Source of the DNA: Mariprofundus ferrooxydans PV-1
GTDB taxonomy: Bacteria > Pseudomonadota > Zetaproteobacteria > Mariprofundales > Mariprofundaceae
DNA: 64,000 nt
Direction: 5' to 3'
NCBI RefSeq assembly: GCF_000153765.1
Contig: NZ_DS022294.1
Span: forward strand, 868,836-932,835
The translations under genes and the position numbers were made by a program. The notes beneath the pieces were generated by a model that saw only the letters and a list, made by a program, of their open reading frames with translations, did not search any database and was not told the DNA's origin. Shown here piece after piece: positions 28,717 to 38,457 of the stretch (within the stretch, counting starts at the first letter, position 1; each line of letters starts with the position of its first letter).

Positions 28717-28899
28717 ATGCTGGTGATGCTGTTTCTGTTGTTTTCCATACCGATAGGGATATTTACCGCCTGGTTTGCCTGGCAGGCGTTCAAGGTGGGC
28801 AAACGGGGTGCGGCCTGGGGAATGTCAGGGCTATCACTCGTCTGTTTTGCCTCTGCCGCCGTGCTACTCACGTGGATCTATGCGCTTTCGCTCAGCTAA
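28717..28899 (+). CDS. Small two-helix membrane protein
   Basis: A 60-residue hydrophobic protein with two predicted transmembrane helices (about 3-24 and 35-57) joined by a short basic loop (FKVGKRGAA). Family not recognised. There is no good Shine-Dalgarno before the ATG, so the gene call rests on the clean membrane topology and on its fit between two larger genes. Confidence 0.45.
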   Translation: MLVMLFLLFSIPIGIFTAWFAWQAFKVGKRGAAWGMSGLSLVCFASAAVLLTWIYALSLS

Positions 28900-29019
28900 A
28901 CCCGGCGTCAGTCGCGCAGTTCTCACGGCAGCGAAACAGGTTATTTTTCCATCGTACATTGACCTTGTCGTGATGCGGGACATACTTACACCAAATCAGA
29001 TGCGGAGGGGATAAATACG

Positions 29020-29973
29020 ATGGGACAGCGTGTTTGCGTGATCGGTGGTAGCGGATTTGTCGGGCGGGCCATTGCAAAACAGGCGGTCACCGCCGGGCAT
29101 ACCGTGACCGTGGGCTGCCGTCACCCGGAAAGGGCGCGTGCCATGCTGGTTGACGGAGTGCGGCTGAAACGGGTGGATGTCGTTGACGGACGTGGTATCG
29201 ATGAAGCGATCAAGGGCTGTGATACTGTTATTTATCTGGTAGGGCTGTTATTTGAACGGGGGCGCTACAACTTTCAGGCTGCGCATGTCGATGGTGTGGA
29301 GCATGTCCTGGCTGCCTGCCAGCGCGCAGGTGTTGGCCAATATCTACACATGAGCGCACTCGGCGCCGGCGCAGTGCCGGGGAGCAGCTATGCGACCAGC
29401 AAGGGCGAGGCGGAGAAGCACGTGCGCGCTTCCGGCCTGAACTGGACGATATTCCGTCCATCCATTATCTATGGTGCCGGCGACTCTTTCTTCAGCAAGT
29501 TCAAAACCATCAGCAGCGCCTTGCCGGTGATGCCGGTAATCTGTGGCGAAACTCGCTTTCAACCGGTATGGGTTGAAGACGTGGCGCGTGCATTTGTGGG
29601 CACTATTGGCAATCGCCACACTGCGAACCAATGCTATGAGCTCGGCGGCCCGGCTACATACAGCTTTAAACAACTGCTGGAAATGACACTGGATGCACTC
29701 GGTCGCAAGCGCTTGCTGCTGAAGCTGCCAAATTTCGCGGCCAGACTGATGGCCACAATCAGCAGTCTGCTGCCTACCCCGCCGCTAACCAAAGACCAGC
29801 TCATGCTGTTGGGGCACGACAATGTCGTCTCCGGCGCACCTTTTCCGGCGCTGTTCGGCCCGCCTGCAAGGCTGGAGGATGTGCTGCCAACCTTTATTTT
29901 CGGCAACCAGGCCGAAGTGCTGCAGCAGCAGTGGGATCTATCCAGACAGCACTACCGCAAGGGCGGCGTTTGA
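29020..29973 (+). CDS. NDUFA9-like NAD(P)-binding SDR family protein
   Basis: A 317-residue atypical short-chain dehydrogenase of the group related to complex I subunit NDUFA9. N-terminal Rossmann motif VCVIGGSGFVGRAIAKQA, then CDTVIYLVGLLFE, the YATSKGEAEKHVRASGLNW segment and FRPSIIYGAGDSFFSKF, all typical. These proteins bind NAD(P)H and often lack a known reaction; relatives act in quinone metabolism or as assembly factors. GGAGGGG lies nine bases before the ATG. Its TGA overlaps the probable TTG start of plsY. Confidence 0.87.
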   Translation: MGQRVCVIGGSGFVGRAIAKQAVTAGHTVTVGCRHPERARAMLVDGVRLKRVDVVDGRGIDEAIKGCDTVIYLVGLLFERGRYNFQAAHVDGVEHVLAACQRAGVGQYLHMSALGAGAVPGSSYATSKGEAEKHVRASGLNWTIFRPSIIYGAGDSFFSKFKTISSALPVMPVICGETRFQPVWVEDVARAFVGTIGNRHTANQCYELGGPATYSFKQLLEMTLDALGRKRLLLKLPNFAARLMATISSLLPTPPLTKDQLMLLGHDNVVSGAPFPALFGPPARLEDVLPTFIFGNQAEVLQQQWDLSRQHYRKGGV

Positions 29974-30578
29974 GCTCCCCGCTGTTCGCTGCGGTATTTG
30001 CCGCATATTTACTCGGCGCGATACCCTTTGGTCTGCTGTTGACCAAGGCGCTGAGCAAACGTGATCCGCGGGAGCATGGCAGTGGCAATATCGGTGCAAC
30101 CAACGCGATGCGTACCGGCGGCAAACTGGTAGGTGCACTGACGCTACTGGCCGATATTCTCAAAGGGATCATCCCGGTCGCACTAGCCATTGCGGCGGAT
30201 CTGTCGGAAGCATGGATTGCAGTGATCGCTTCAGCGACGTTTATCGGTCATCTCTACCCGGTCTACTTGCGCTTCCGTGGCGGCAAGGGCGTAGCGACAA
30301 TGCTTGGTGTCATATTGCCATGGCAGCCTCTGGTTGCTGGCATCGGAATACTGCTGTGGTTTGTCCTGATGAAGTTGAGCCACTATGTCTCGCTGGCATC
30401 CATTCTGACAGCACTCTCTCTGCCCTTGCTGATTGTATTAACAGACGGCTCCATGCCGGCACTGATAGCAGGCATGATGATCGCTACACTGGTAACGCTG
30501 AAACACGCATCGAATATCAAGCGACTGTTGGACGGCTCGGAGCCGACAACCGAACAGGACCGTCAGGCGCAGCCATGA
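29970..30578 (+). CDS. plsY: Acyl-phosphate glycerol-3-phosphate acyltransferase PlsY
   Basis: Integral membrane enzyme that transfers an acyl group from acyl-phosphate to glycerol-3-phosphate, the first step of phospholipid synthesis. Motifs: AYLLGAIPFGLLL, the GSGNIGATNAMR loop near residue 40, and the LRFRGGKGVATMLGV loop near 105; five or more hydrophobic segments. The likely start is TTG at 29970, overlapping the previous stop as TTGA with AAGG about seven bases upstream; an earlier start at 29931 would overlap by 43 bases and has no ribosome site. Confidence 0.92.
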   Translation: MSSPLFAAVFAAYLLGAIPFGLLLTKALSKRDPREHGSGNIGATNAMRTGGKLVGALTLLADILKGIIPVALAIAADLSEAWIAVIASATFIGHLYPVYLRFRGGKGVATMLGVILPWQPLVAGIGILLWFVLMKLSHYVSLASILTALSLPLLIVLTDGSMPALIAGMMIATLVTLKHASNIKRLLDGSEPTTEQDRQAQP

Positions 30579-30645
30579 AAGATGCGACAAACAACAACAC
30601 AGGCGGAGCCGGAACAACTCTGCTCCAGAGATGCAGGAGGTGTTC

Positions 30646-31689
30646 ATGAAATTCAGGCATATATTGCTGGCGGGTCTGATTACCATGCTGATGATTCCGA
30701 TCGTCAGTGTGCAGGCTGCTGCCACTGCCGCCCCTGCGGGCATCGCAAACATCAAGCCCGACCTGCCGCAGCCCTACATTGTCAAAAAAGGCGATACCTT
30801 ATGGGATATTGCCAATTATTTTTTCAAGGATCCGATGCAATGGCTGCGTATCTGGGAAAAAAATCTGTACATTACCAATCCTGACCTGATCTATCCGGGC
30901 AACAAAATATGGTTTGATCCCAACCACCAGAGCGGGCTGACGACGGTCAGGCCGATGCCGCAGGTGATTATCCGCCCGGTAGAGCGCCTTGCGGCCAATA
31001 CCGACTCCGCCATGCTGTTAACGGCTTTGGAGCGGCAGGATTTTATCCTGCCTGAGCAGGAGCAGGGGGTCGGCCACATACTGGCCTCGCCCGACGAGCG
31101 TCTGAACTTTGGCGCACATGATCGTGTCTATCTGAAGTTGAATCAGCCGGCTACGCCCGGCACCCTGTTCGATGTGTTCCGCACGACCGATGCGATTAAT
31201 GACCCTCAAACCGGGGAAAAAATTGGCTTGCTGGTCGAACATATGGGGCAGGTTCGCGTAGAGTCCGAGGCCAAAAACGGCATTGAACGTGCGGTCGTCA
31301 CCAGAGCATTTGCCGAGATGTCACGTGGTGATCGCCTGAAACCGGCGCGTACCATCGACCCGCACTTACGACCAATGCCGCCTACACAGAAACTCAGCGG
31401 CGATATCATCTATATCCGCAACGGCGCTCATGAGGCAGCTCAAAATCAGGTCGTAGGTATCAGCATCGGACAGGAGCAGGGATTAAAGACCGGCACCCAA
31501 CTCTCGATTATGCGGGCAGGACGCATCATCGCTGACAAGGTTAGCGGCTCTCCTGTTCAGTTGCCCCAGGAGAAGGTCGGTGACCTGCTGGTTCTGGTGG
31601 CGCAGCCCCGCGTATCAATCGGCTTAATTACTGCATCCACCGCCCCGATCAATATCGGCGATACCGTATTTGGTGAACCTGCCCGCTAG
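30646..31689 (+). CDS. LysM peptidoglycan-binding exported protein
   Basis: A 347-residue exported protein. A signal peptide (KFRHILLAGLITMLMIPIVSVQA) is followed by a LysM domain at about 43-95 (YIVKKGDTLWDIANYFFKDP ... IYPGNKIWF) and a long C-terminal region of beta-rich character with a VYLKLNQPATPGTLF segment. Position directly ahead of dprA and topA is common in proteobacteria. It probably acts in the periplasm on or near the cell wall; no enzyme motif is seen. AGGAGG before the ATG at 30646 sets the start. Confidence 0.9.
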   Translation: MKFRHILLAGLITMLMIPIVSVQAAATAAPAGIANIKPDLPQPYIVKKGDTLWDIANYFFKDPMQWLRIWEKNLYITNPDLIYPGNKIWFDPNHQSGLTTVRPMPQVIIRPVERLAANTDSAMLLTALERQDFILPEQEQGVGHILASPDERLNFGAHDRVYLKLNQPATPGTLFDVFRTTDAINDPQTGEKIGLLVEHMGQVRVESEAKNGIERAVVTRAFAEMSRGDRLKPARTIDPHLRPMPPTQKLSGDIIYIRNGAHEAAQNQVVGISIGQEQGLKTGTQLSIMRAGRIIADKVSGSPVQLPQEKVGDLLVLVAQPRVSIGLITASTAPINIGDTVFGEPAR

Positions 31690-31717
31690 AGACTCGTGGT
31701 CTGCAATGCACTGACAG

Positions 31718-32827
31718 ATGACCTCTGAATCCGCACTGCAGTGGCTGCGCCTTTCCATGGTCCATGGTATAGGGCCGATGCTGGGGCGCAGGCTGCTTGC
31801 TGCCATCGGCGGCATCGAAGCACTGTGGTCAGCCACGGGGGATGAACTGAGAGCTGTCGATGGCATGGGGCAACAGCTGGTAGCGTCATTGAGCAGCACT
31901 CATCTCAGTCAGGCCGAACAGATCGTGAAGCAGTGCGCCGCCCAGCAAATCGGCATCCTCTGCCCGGACGATGCGCGATGGCCGGTTGCTCTGGCAAATG
32001 TGGAGGATGCCCCTCTTATCCTGTTTTACCGTGGCGATCCGGTATGCCTGTCGCATCTGCCAATGCTGGCCATGGTCGGCGCGCGACGGGCCAGTCGGGA
32101 AGGGCGCGTGTTGACCCGCCGCTGGAGTCGCTACTTCACAGCTCACGATATCGCCATTGTCAGCGGCATGGCCTTTGGCATCGATGCCGCTGCCCATGCC
32201 GGCGCGCTGGAGGAGCAGGGTATCACCATCGCCGTGCTCGGCTGCGGGTTGCTGGCTCTGACCGAAGAACAACAGCGACAGGTTGAAGCCATTGCAGAGC
32301 GAGGTTGTGTGATATCGGAATTTTTACCTGCCCAGTCGGCCAGGCCGGAACATTTTCCACGCCGCAACAGAGTGATTGCCGGCCTGGCGCAGGCGACAGT
32401 GGTCATGGAGGCGGACATCCGCTCCGGATCCCTGATTACCGCGCGTCTGGCAGGCGAGTACGGACGCGATGTGTTTGCTGTCCCGGGCTCGGTACTGGCC
32501 GACAACCATGCAGGCTGCCACCGGCTGATCCGGGACGGCGCCATACTACTGGAGCGGGCCGAAGAGCTGCTTGTACAACTGGGTCTGCATGCCGATAAAA
32601 CGACACAATTACATGCCGGAAAACAGTATCATCCGGCCGATGCCGAAGAGGCCGGAATCCTCATGGCCATGCGTGGTGAAGCCGTGCATCTGGATTTGCT
32701 GGCAGAAACTTGCGGCTTGACCCTACCTGAGCTTTCGCCCATCTTGCTGCGCCTTGAGCTGCAGGGCGTGATAGAACGCCTGCCGGGCAGCCGCTATTTA
32801 CTAGCGACGGAGTTGAGTGATACATGA
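31718..32827 (+). CDS. dprA: DNA-processing protein DprA
   Basis: Binds single-stranded DNA during natural transformation and loads RecA. The 369-residue protein has an N-terminal helix-hairpin region (GPMLGRRLLAAIGG), the Rossmann DprA/Smf domain with MVGARRASREG, VSGMAFGIDAAAHAGAL, AVLGCGL, EFLPAQSARPEHFPRRNRVIAGLA and EYGRDVFAVPGS, and a C-terminal winged-helix. All conserved elements are intact. Its TGA overlaps the topA ATG by four bases. Confidence 0.96.
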   Translation: MTSESALQWLRLSMVHGIGPMLGRRLLAAIGGIEALWSATGDELRAVDGMGQQLVASLSSTHLSQAEQIVKQCAAQQIGILCPDDARWPVALANVEDAPLILFYRGDPVCLSHLPMLAMVGARRASREGRVLTRRWSRYFTAHDIAIVSGMAFGIDAAAHAGALEEQGITIAVLGCGLLALTEEQQRQVEAIAERGCVISEFLPAQSARPEHFPRRNRVIAGLAQATVVMEADIRSGSLITARLAGEYGRDVFAVPGSVLADNHAGCHRLIRDGAILLERAEELLVQLGLHADKTTQLHAGKQYHPADAEEAGILMAMRGEAVHLDLLAETCGLTLPELSPILLRLELQGVIERLPGSRYLLATELSDT

Positions 32828-35094
32828 GTGCAGTCGTAGTGGTGGAGTCCCCCGCCAAAGCAAAAACCATCGAAAAATATCTGGGCAAAGGCTATAAAGT
32901 CCTTGCCTCCTACGGACATGTGCGCGCCTTCCCCAAAAAAGATGGTTCAGTGGATCCCGAACAGGATTTTGCCATCAAATATGAAGTTATCCCGGACAAG
33001 AAGAAGCGACTGGATGCCATCGACAAGGCCCTGAAAAGTGCCGACACACTCATTCTGGCGAGCGATCTGGATCGTGAGGGTGAGGCCATTGCCTGGCATG
33101 TTGCGGAAGTACTGCGTGAACGCGGCTCCCTCAAAGACAAGCAGATTCAACGCATCACCTTCAATGAAATTACCAAAAAGGCCATTCAGGATGCCGTAGC
33201 ACACCCCGGCGAGATGGACATGCAGCTGGTAGATGCCCAGCAGGCACGCAGTGCCCTGGATTATCTGGTGGGGTTTACACTCTCGCCGCTACTCTGGCGC
33301 AAGGTTCGCAGCGGCCTCTCTGCCGGGCGCGTGCAATCGGTAGCACTCAGGCTGATTTGCGAGCGCGAACAGCATATTCGCGAGTTCAAACCGAAAGAGT
33401 TCTGGACCATCGATACAACCTGTCAGGTTGCGGCGACGAATGATGGAGTCGATTTCGCTGCCCAGCTGTTTGCCGTAGATGGCGAGAAGCTCGGCAAATT
33501 TGCTATCACCGATGGCGTGTCGGCCAAAACCATGGCGCGCAAGGTTGAGAAAGCCACCTTTCATGTCGACGCCGTCAACAAGAAGCAGGCACATCAGCAG
33601 CCAGCCCCTCCCTTCATCACCACAACACTGCAGATGGATGCCTCCCGCAAACTGGGCTTTACCGCTCGCAAAACCATGCAGGTGGCACAGAAGCTGTACG
33701 AAGGTATTGAGGTGGATGGGGAGCCCGTCGGTCTGATTACCTACATGCGTACCGACTCGCTGACGCTCTCCGAAGATGCGCTGGCCGAGATGCGCAGCCA
33801 CATTGAGCAGGTCTACGGCGATGCCTATTTGCCGGCCGCTCCGCGTCGGTTCAAGACCAAGAGCAAGAATGCGCAGGAGGCCCATGAGGCGATCCGCCCG
33901 ACGGCCATTGCCCGTACGCCCGACGGTCTGCGCTCGGTTCTGGATCCGGATGAGTGGAAGCTTTACCAGCTGATCTGGAAACGAACGCTGGCATCGCAAA
34001 TGGCGGCAGCCGTACTCGATCAGGTCAGCGCCGATCTGGTATCCGACGGCCTGACACTGCGTGCGACCGGCTCCACCCTCGCCTTTGCCGGTTTCCGCAA
34101 GCTATACATCAAAGGTACCGATGAACCGACAGCACAGGATAGCGAGCGACTGTTGCCGCCACTGACCGAAGGTGATGCGATCACCATCAAGCAGGCGGAT
34201 GCCAAGCAGCACTTCACCGAACCCAAACCACGTTTTTCCGAGGCCACACTGGTCAAGGCGCTGGAGGCCGATGGCATCGGGCGTCCATCCACCTATGCCA
34301 ACATCCTGAACGTGCTGCGCGTACGCAAGTATGTGGAGATGGAAAAGAAGCGTTTTGTGCCAACCGATGTCGGCGAATGGGTAACCAAATTCCTGGTGGC
34401 GTCGTTCAGCGATATTATCGCACCGAAATTCACGGCCGCCATCGAAGACAGGCTGGATGCCGTGGCCCGTGGTGAAGAGGGCTGGAAGCCGCTGCTGCGC
34501 GAGTTCTGGTCTCCGTTCAAGATCGCTGTAGATCAGGCGCTGGAAGCCGAGCGACCGGCAGAGGAGACCGATGAGATCTGTCCTGAATGCGGAAAGCCGA
34601 TGGCTATTAAACTCGGTCGCTACGGCAAATTCATGGCTTGTACAGGCTATCCGAAGTGCAAACATGCCAGCCCGATCGGCGGCAGCAAGGAGCCTGAGGA
34701 GCCTGAGATCTCCGATCAGGTGTGCGATCAGTGCGGCGCAGCAATGGTCGTCAAACATGGCCGATTCGGCAAGTTTCTCGGCTGCTCCGCCTACCCGACC
34801 TGCAAGAATATTCAGCCGCTGGAAAAGCCTGTGGATACCGGCATTCGCTGTCCGGAGTGCGGCAAGGGCACCTTTCTGGAAAAAAAATCCAGGCGTGGCA
34901 AGCTGTTCTACTCCTGTTCCACCTACCCCAAGTGCAAGAATGCCTTGTGGAACAAGCCTGTGGATCGTCCCTGCCCTGCATGCGGCGCCCCGTTCGTGAC
35001 GGAAAAAACAACCAAGCGCAACGGCACCGAACTTGTCTGCGCCCGCGAAGGTTGCGGCTGGAAAGAACAGGTTGGCGAACCTGAGGCAACCTGA
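32824..35094 (+). CDS. topA: DNA topoisomerase I
   Basis: Type IA topoisomerase that relaxes negative supercoils. The 756-residue protein has the TOPRIM domain (VVVESPAKAKTIEKYLG; SDLDREGEAIAWH), the catalytic tyrosine in ITYMRTDSLTLS near residue 305, GIGRPSTYANIL, and at least four C-terminal CxxC zinc modules (CPECGKP, CDQCGAA, CPECGKG, CPACGAP). Somewhat shorter than E. coli TopA (865 residues), mainly in the C-terminal tail. Translationally coupled to dprA. Confidence 0.97.
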   Translation: MSAVVVVESPAKAKTIEKYLGKGYKVLASYGHVRAFPKKDGSVDPEQDFAIKYEVIPDKKKRLDAIDKALKSADTLILASDLDREGEAIAWHVAEVLRERGSLKDKQIQRITFNEITKKAIQDAVAHPGEMDMQLVDAQQARSALDYLVGFTLSPLLWRKVRSGLSAGRVQSVALRLICEREQHIREFKPKEFWTIDTTCQVAATNDGVDFAAQLFAVDGEKLGKFAITDGVSAKTMARKVEKATFHVDAVNKKQAHQQPAPPFITTTLQMDASRKLGFTARKTMQVAQKLYEGIEVDGEPVGLITYMRTDSLTLSEDALAEMRSHIEQVYGDAYLPAAPRRFKTKSKNAQEAHEAIRPTAIARTPDGLRSVLDPDEWKLYQLIWKRTLASQMAAAVLDQVSADLVSDGLTLRATGSTLAFAGFRKLYIKGTDEPTAQDSERLLPPLTEGDAITIKQADAKQHFTEPKPRFSEATLVKALEADGIGRPSTYANILNVLRVRKYVEMEKKRFVPTDVGEWVTKFLVASFSDIIAPKFTAAIEDRLDAVARGEEGWKPLLREFWSPFKIAVDQALEAERPAEETDEICPECGKPMAIKLGRYGKFMACTGYPKCKHASPIGGSKEPEEPEISDQVCDQCGAAMVVKHGRFGKFLGCSAYPTCKNIQPLEKPVDTGIRCPECGKGTFLEKKSRRGKLFYSCSTYPKCKNALWNKPVDRPCPACGAPFVTEKTTKRNGTELVCAREGCGWKEQVGEPEAT

Positions 35095-35100
35095 GAACGG

Positions 35101-35574
35101 ATGCCCCACACAGGCTTGAGTCATTCAACCCACCTGCGTAAAGGTACGACTGAAGACCTGAGTGCGGTTTACAACCTGAGCCGACTTTGTTTTGATGAGC
35201 CTTGGTCACTACAATCGCTCTACTCTTCACTGGAGAGCGGTTACGACCTGTTGCTGTGTGAACAGAACGGCATGCTTGCCGGCTATATTCTCAGCCTGAC
35301 TGTACTCGATGAGATCCAGATCATGCAGGTGGCCGTGGCCCCTGCCAGCCGGCGTCAGGGAGTGGCAGGAGAGATGAGCCGATACCTGATTGACCATGCC
35401 AGAGGCATCAACTCCATTTCTCTGGAACTGCGCTGCTCCAACAAAGCGGCTTACAACCTCTATACAAGCCTTGGATTCACCAAAACCGGTTACCGCAAGC
35501 AATACTACGCGGCCAATGCCGCCGGGATCAGCGAGGATGCCGTGCTGATGGAAATATGTCCGGCGGCAGAATAA
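35101..35574 (+). CDS. rimI: Ribosomal protein S18-alanine N-acetyltransferase (RimI)
   Basis: A 157-residue GNAT-fold acetyltransferase. The acetyl-CoA site appears as VAPASRRQGVAGEMSRYLI, preceded by EIQIMQVAV, followed by LELRCSNKAAYNLYTSLGFTKTGYRKQYY, the RimI-type ending. It should acetylate the N-terminal alanine of bS18. Often linked to tsaB, which lies 4 kb downstream here. The ATG is six bases after topA, so it belongs to that operon. Assignment to RimI rather than another GNAT rests on length and C-terminal motif. Confidence 0.88.
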   Translation: MPHTGLSHSTHLRKGTTEDLSAVYNLSRLCFDEPWSLQSLYSSLESGYDLLLCEQNGMLAGYILSLTVLDEIQIMQVAVAPASRRQGVAGEMSRYLIDHARGINSISLELRCSNKAAYNLYTSLGFTKTGYRKQYYAANAAGISEDAVLMEICPAAE

Positions 35575-35684
35575 CCTGCTGAACCCTTTATTTTATAGGT
35601 GTTTTTCGCCCCCGTATTCTTGACCATGCCGGTTGCCCGGTGCAGCGTTGGCACAATATTTTACGGGTACAGGTATGCACGACG

Positions 35685-37388
35685 ATGAAATTGTCCGGCG
35701 CTGAAATAGTAGTTGAATGTCTGAAACGTGAAGGCGTGGATACCATCTTCGGTTATCCTGGCGGTGCCGTACTGCAAATTTACGATGCCATCTTCCAGCA
35801 GAGTCACTTCAAACATTACCTGGTACGCCATGAGCAGGCTGCACTGCATGCCGCCAGCGGATATGCGCGTGTATCCGGCAAATGTGGCGTAGCGCTGGTC
35901 ACCTCCGGCCCCGGCGCGACCAATGCCGTCACCGGCCTTGCCGATGCGCTGGCGGATTCAACTCCGCTGGTATGCTTTTCCGGGCAGGTTACTTCTGCGC
36001 TGATCGGCAATGATGCCTTTCAGGAGGCGGATGTCGTCGGTATTACCCGCTCGGCCACCAAGCACAACTTTCTGGTCAAGCGCGCTGAAGATCTGGCGCT
36101 GATTATCCGGCAGGCATTTCATATCGCCACAACAGGGCGACCGGGACCGGTATTGATCGATATTCCCAAGGATGTCAGCATCAATATATGTGAATTCGTA
36201 TGGCCGGAAGCAGTCAACATGCGCTCCTATCAACCGGTGACACAGGGCCACCCCGGCCAGATCAAAAAGGCAGTCAAGGCCATGCTTGCCTGTCAGCGAC
36301 CGGTCATCTACTCAGGCGGCGGCATTATGAATTCCGTCGGTAGCGCAGCCCTGCTGCGAGAGCTGTCACACTCGCTGAATGCACCGGTAACCAATACCCT
36401 GATGGGATTGGGCGGCATTCCTTATGACGACCCTCACTTCCTCGGCATGCTCGGTATGCACGGCACCTATGAAGCAAATATGGCCGTCTCACACTGCGAC
36501 CTGCTGGTTGCTGTCGGCTCCCGCTTTGATGACCGCGTCACCGGTAAGCTCGAAGCCTTCGCGCCGGATGCGAAGATTATCCATATCGATATCGACCCCT
36601 CATCGATCTCGAAGAATATCCATGCCCACCTGCCTATCGTCGGTGATGTCGGCGTCGTGCTCAAGCAGATACTCGAAGAGATCGCCCGCAAGAACGGTGC
36701 GCCGAATGCCGACGCACTGGCTTTGTGGTGGGAGCAGATTGCCGAGTGGCGTGCTGTCGATTCGTTGCATTTTGAGCAATTGCCCGATGCCCCGATCAAA
36801 CCCCAGCGTGTCATTCAGGCTGTGCATGAAATCACCCATGGCAATGCCGTTGTTGCGACCGATGTCGGCCAGCATCAGATGTGGGCGGCCCAGCACTACG
36901 GCTTCCGCAAGCCTCACCGTTGGGTGACGTCCGGTGGACTGGGCACCATGGGTTATGGACTGCCGGCCGGCATGGGCGCACAGATTGCCGTTCCCGATGA
37001 GCGGGTGGTTGTCTTTACCGGCGACGCCTCCATCCAGATGTGCATACAGGAGCTGGCCACGATGTATCAGTACCGGCTTCCGATTATCATTATTATTCTG
37101 AACAACGCCTATATGGGCATGGTACGCCAGTGGCAGGAGATGTTTTACGAGTCCCGCTACTCCCAGTCCTATTTCGATTCGTTGCCCGATTTCGTCAAGC
37201 TGGCGGAAGCGTATCGCGGCACCGGCCTGAAAGTGGATCACATTGAGCAGCTTGACAGCGTTCTGGAGCAGGCTTTTGCCATCAAGAACGAACGCTTTGT
37301 GCTGGTGGATGTGGCTGTATCAAAAGAAGAGAATGTATATCCGATGGTGCCTGCCGGTGCGGCGCTGAATGAGATGGTGCTGTCATGA
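35685..37388 (+). CDS. ilvB: Acetolactate synthase large subunit
   Basis: Catalytic TPP-dependent subunit that makes acetolactate or acetohydroxybutyrate for branched-chain amino acids. The 567-residue protein shows DTIFGYPGGAVL near the start, the glutamate in VRHEQAALHAA, the central FAD-domain SRFDDRVTGK, and the TPP motif GDASIQMCIQELAT ... NNAYMGMVRQWQ. Length is normal. Start at 35685 gives the usual MKLSGAEIVVECL opening; the ribosome site is weak. It overlaps ilvN by ATGA. Confidence 0.96.
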   Translation: MKLSGAEIVVECLKREGVDTIFGYPGGAVLQIYDAIFQQSHFKHYLVRHEQAALHAASGYARVSGKCGVALVTSGPGATNAVTGLADALADSTPLVCFSGQVTSALIGNDAFQEADVVGITRSATKHNFLVKRAEDLALIIRQAFHIATTGRPGPVLIDIPKDVSINICEFVWPEAVNMRSYQPVTQGHPGQIKKAVKAMLACQRPVIYSGGGIMNSVGSAALLRELSHSLNAPVTNTLMGLGGIPYDDPHFLGMLGMHGTYEANMAVSHCDLLVAVGSRFDDRVTGKLEAFAPDAKIIHIDIDPSSISKNIHAHLPIVGDVGVVLKQILEEIARKNGAPNADALALWWEQIAEWRAVDSLHFEQLPDAPIKPQRVIQAVHEITHGNAVVATDVGQHQMWAAQHYGFRKPHRWVTSGGLGTMGYGLPAGMGAQIAVPDERVVVFTGDASIQMCIQELATMYQYRLPIIIIILNNAYMGMVRQWQEMFYESRYSQSYFDSLPDFVKLAEAYRGTGLKVDHIEQLDSVLEQAFAIKNERFVLVDVAVSKEENVYPMVPAGAALNEMVLS

Positions 37389-37882
37389 GGCATACAATTA
37401 CCGTTCTGGTAGAAAATGAATTCGGCGTACTGACGCGGGTAGCCGGGCTATTCTCCGCGCGCGGCTATAATATCGAGAGCCTGAATGTAGCCCCGATTCA
37501 GGATAAAACCGTCAGTCGCATGACGATTGTGACGCGTGGTGATGAGCGGGCGATTGAGCAGATCAAAAAACAGCTGAATAAACTGATTCCGGTGATCAAG
37601 GTTGATGATATCTCCCATACGGTCCACCTGGAGCGGGAAATGTTACTGGTCAAGGTTGCGGCATCACCAGAGAGCTATAATGCGCTGCTGGAGCTGGCTG
37701 ACAGCTTTGGCGCCAAGGTCGTCGACGATCATATCGACAGTCATATGATCCTGGAGCTGACAGGCAAGGCGCAGCAACTCGATGAGTTTCTGTCGCGCCT
37801 GTCAGACTTTGATGTCACGGCCATGACTCGCACAGGTCCGGTCGGCATGCGGCGTGATGCAAAAGGTTTCAACCTGGACTGA
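37385..37882 (+). CDS. ilvN: Acetolactate synthase regulatory subunit
   Basis: A 165-residue ACT-domain subunit that activates IlvB and confers valine inhibition. The N-terminus RHTITVLVENEFGVLTRVAGLFSARGYNIESL is the family signature, followed by TVHLEREMLLVKV and a second ACT-like half. Length fits the long IlvH type. Coupled to ilvB by overlapping ATGA. No ilvC follows in this window, unlike many operons. Confidence 0.96.
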   Translation: MRHTITVLVENEFGVLTRVAGLFSARGYNIESLNVAPIQDKTVSRMTIVTRGDERAIEQIKKQLNKLIPVIKVDDISHTVHLEREMLLVKVAASPESYNALLELADSFGAKVVDDHIDSHMILELTGKAQQLDEFLSRLSDFDVTAMTRTGPVGMRRDAKGFNLD

Positions 37883-37923
37883 TATCTGCACCATAGCCGC
37901 GCTAAAATCATGGCCGGAGTCAG

Positions 37924-38271
37924 TCAGGCTTGCGGATAATAGAGTTGCACCATATGCAACAGCTGCTGCGGCGGGAACGGTTTTTGCAGGAATGGCAGGC
38001 TGCCGACTTCATGCAGAACATTGCGCCCCGAGATAATAATCGTTTTGATCTGCGGCACATATTTCAGCATCGCCCGATGCAGCTCAACACCATTCATCTT
38101 CGGCAGGTTGAAGTCGCTGATCAGCAGCTGCGGGGGCGCTTCTTTACTGTGCATATGTTCCAGCACATGTTCAGGATGGGCGAAAGCGTGAACCATGTAT
38201 CCCTGACTGCTCAACAGGCAGGCCAGAAACTCGCAAAGGTGACTATTATCATCGACAACATAAATACTCAT
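37924..38271 (-). CDS. Single-domain response regulator (receiver only)
   Basis: A 115-residue CheY-like receiver. Acidic pocket VVDDN near the start, phosphoacceptor Asp in LLISDFNLPKMNG, conserved Ser/Thr region IIISGRN, and the switch lysine in FLQKPFPP. No output domain follows, so it must act by protein contact. The start at 38271 has AGGGG upstream; longer frames into 38331 lack support. No partner kinase is adjacent. It converges with ilvN. Confidence 0.88.
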   Translation of the reverse strand: MSIYVVDDNSHLCEFLACLLSSQGYMVHAFAHPEHVLEHMHSKEAPPQLLISDFNLPKMNGVELHRAMLKYVPQIKTIIISGRNVLHEVGSLPFLQKPFPPQQLLHMVQLYYPQA

Positions 38272-38349
38272 CCAAGCCCCTTCCCGCCCACCATTGCTGA
38301 TTTTTATAGATGTAAAAGCAGTTATAGTCAAGTTGAGAGCTTTTCCGTA

Positions 38350-38396
38350 TTGCCATCGAAAGCAGGGCGTAGCTGATATGCGGGCTTCGATGGCAA
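38350..38396. repeat. Inverted repeat upstream of galU
   Basis: TTGCCATCGAAAGC (38350-38363) and GCTTCGATGGCAA (38384-38396) pair with one bulged A, around 20 bases. It lies between the divergent receiver and galU genes, about 60 bases before the galU start, and could be an operator or an RNA hairpin. Confidence 0.6.
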
Positions 38397-38457
38397 CCTG
38401 CTTCTATGCTAAGCTAGGGCCATCCATTGATTTGTTTTGCCAAGAGAGGATTTCATC

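Noticed and set aside
35651-35666. Sigma54-like TGGCAC before ilvB
   Set aside because: No TTGC element at the required distance.
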